A stretch of DNA of 7,619 nucleotides from an uncultured Anaerosporobacter sp. (GTDB taxonomy: Bacteria; Bacillota; Clostridia; Lachnospirales; Lachnospiraceae), in assembly GCA_945787925.1 (NCBI GenBank), contig CALZJY010000087.1:1-7619 (forward strand), in the 5' to 3' direction. The notes below the pieces were generated by a model. The model saw nothing but the letters and a program-made list of their open reading frames with translations. It was not told the origin of the DNA and ran no database searches. Of the stretch, positions 7,326 through 7,619 are shown one piece after another. The position numbers and the translations under genes are program-made. Position 1 is the first letter of the stretch, and every line of letters begins with the position of its first letter.

Positions 7326-7619
7326 TTGTGCAAACATAATTTTAGCCACATGGATGCAATGCAATTCGATGTGTTAAAAGAGATAGGCAATATTGGTGCA
7401 GGAAATGCTACTACCGCACTATCGCAAATGGTTGGTAGTAGGATTGACATGAAAACTCCATGTGTTCAGCTAATCGATATCAGAGAGTTCTCTGATATCG
7501 TTGGCGGACCAGAGAACATCGTCGTAGGAATTCTTTTCACATTGGAAGAAGATGTGGAAGGAATGATGATGTTTGTACTAGAACAGTCAACTGCACATTT
7601 TTATGTAAATATATTAATT
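7326..7619 (+). CDS. cheC: CheC, CheY-P phosphatase (5' part only)
   Basis: The first 98 codons of a gene that runs off the window. CheC dephosphorylates CheY-P, and in Bacillus it also binds the receptor deamidase CheD. With TTG 7326 as start, the motif D15-x3-E19-x2-N22-x22-P45 is met exactly, within FDVLKEIGNIGAGNATTALS; this is the CheC/FliY/CheX phosphatase signature, so the first active site looks intact. The second site expected in CheC lies beyond the window. The start is inferred from ribosome binding site spacing and gives a short extension (MCKHNFSHMDAM) before the conserved part; ATG 7350 or 7359 are weaker options. The position after cheW matches the Bacillus order, where cheD and sigD follow. 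FliY is the main alternative family member, but the neighbours favour CheC. Confidence 0.92.
   Translation, partial: MCKHNFSHMDAMQFDVLKEIGNIGAGNATTALSQMVGSRIDMKTPCVQLIDIREFSDIVGGPENIVVGILFTLEEDVEGMMMFVLEQSTAHFYVNILI

Overview
The window is a stretch of a Gram-positive fla/che operon, with every gene on the + strand and both ends cut by the window edge. The order is flhB (3' end) - flhA - flhF - flhG - [decayed cheB] - cheA - cheW - cheC (5' end). This is the classical Bacillus/Clostridium order. AT-rich codon use, GGAGG-type ribosome binding sites, tightly packed genes and the presence of CheC point to a motile Firmicute. A clostridial (Lachnospiraceae-like) bacterium is my best guess, from general resemblance only.

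Left half (1-4442): flagellar export and placement. FlhB and FlhA are the core membrane subunits of the flagellar type III export gate. FlhF (SRP-type GTPase) and FlhG (MinD-like ATPase) form the pair that sets flagellar position and number. FlhG keeps the N-terminal DQAxxLR element that stimulates FlhF. flhA/flhF and flhF/flhG each overlap by one base in the same TAGTG junction, so translational coupling is likely.

Middle (4443-4792): 350 bases with no intact gene, in the slot where cheB normally sits. Bases 4588-4791 still read as the C-terminal end of the CheB methylesterase domain, broken by an in-frame TAG, and its TAA lies one base before the cheA start. A weaker trace of an earlier CheB segment lies upstream in another frame. 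The receiver domain and most of the catalytic domain are gone. This cheB pseudogene is the main unusual feature of the window.

Right half (4793-7619): chemotaxis signalling. CheA (histidine kinase with all five domains and intact catalytic boxes) and CheW (receptor coupling protein) would form the receptor array. CheC is a CheY-P phosphatase, seen here only at its N-terminal end. cheA/cheW and cheW/cheC are joined by stop codons that lie inside the next ribosome binding site (TAGGAGG).

No RNA genes, mobile elements, CRISPR arrays or convincing promoters or terminators were seen. Apart from the lost cheB, this is a conventional operon; I see no sign of a new biological system.
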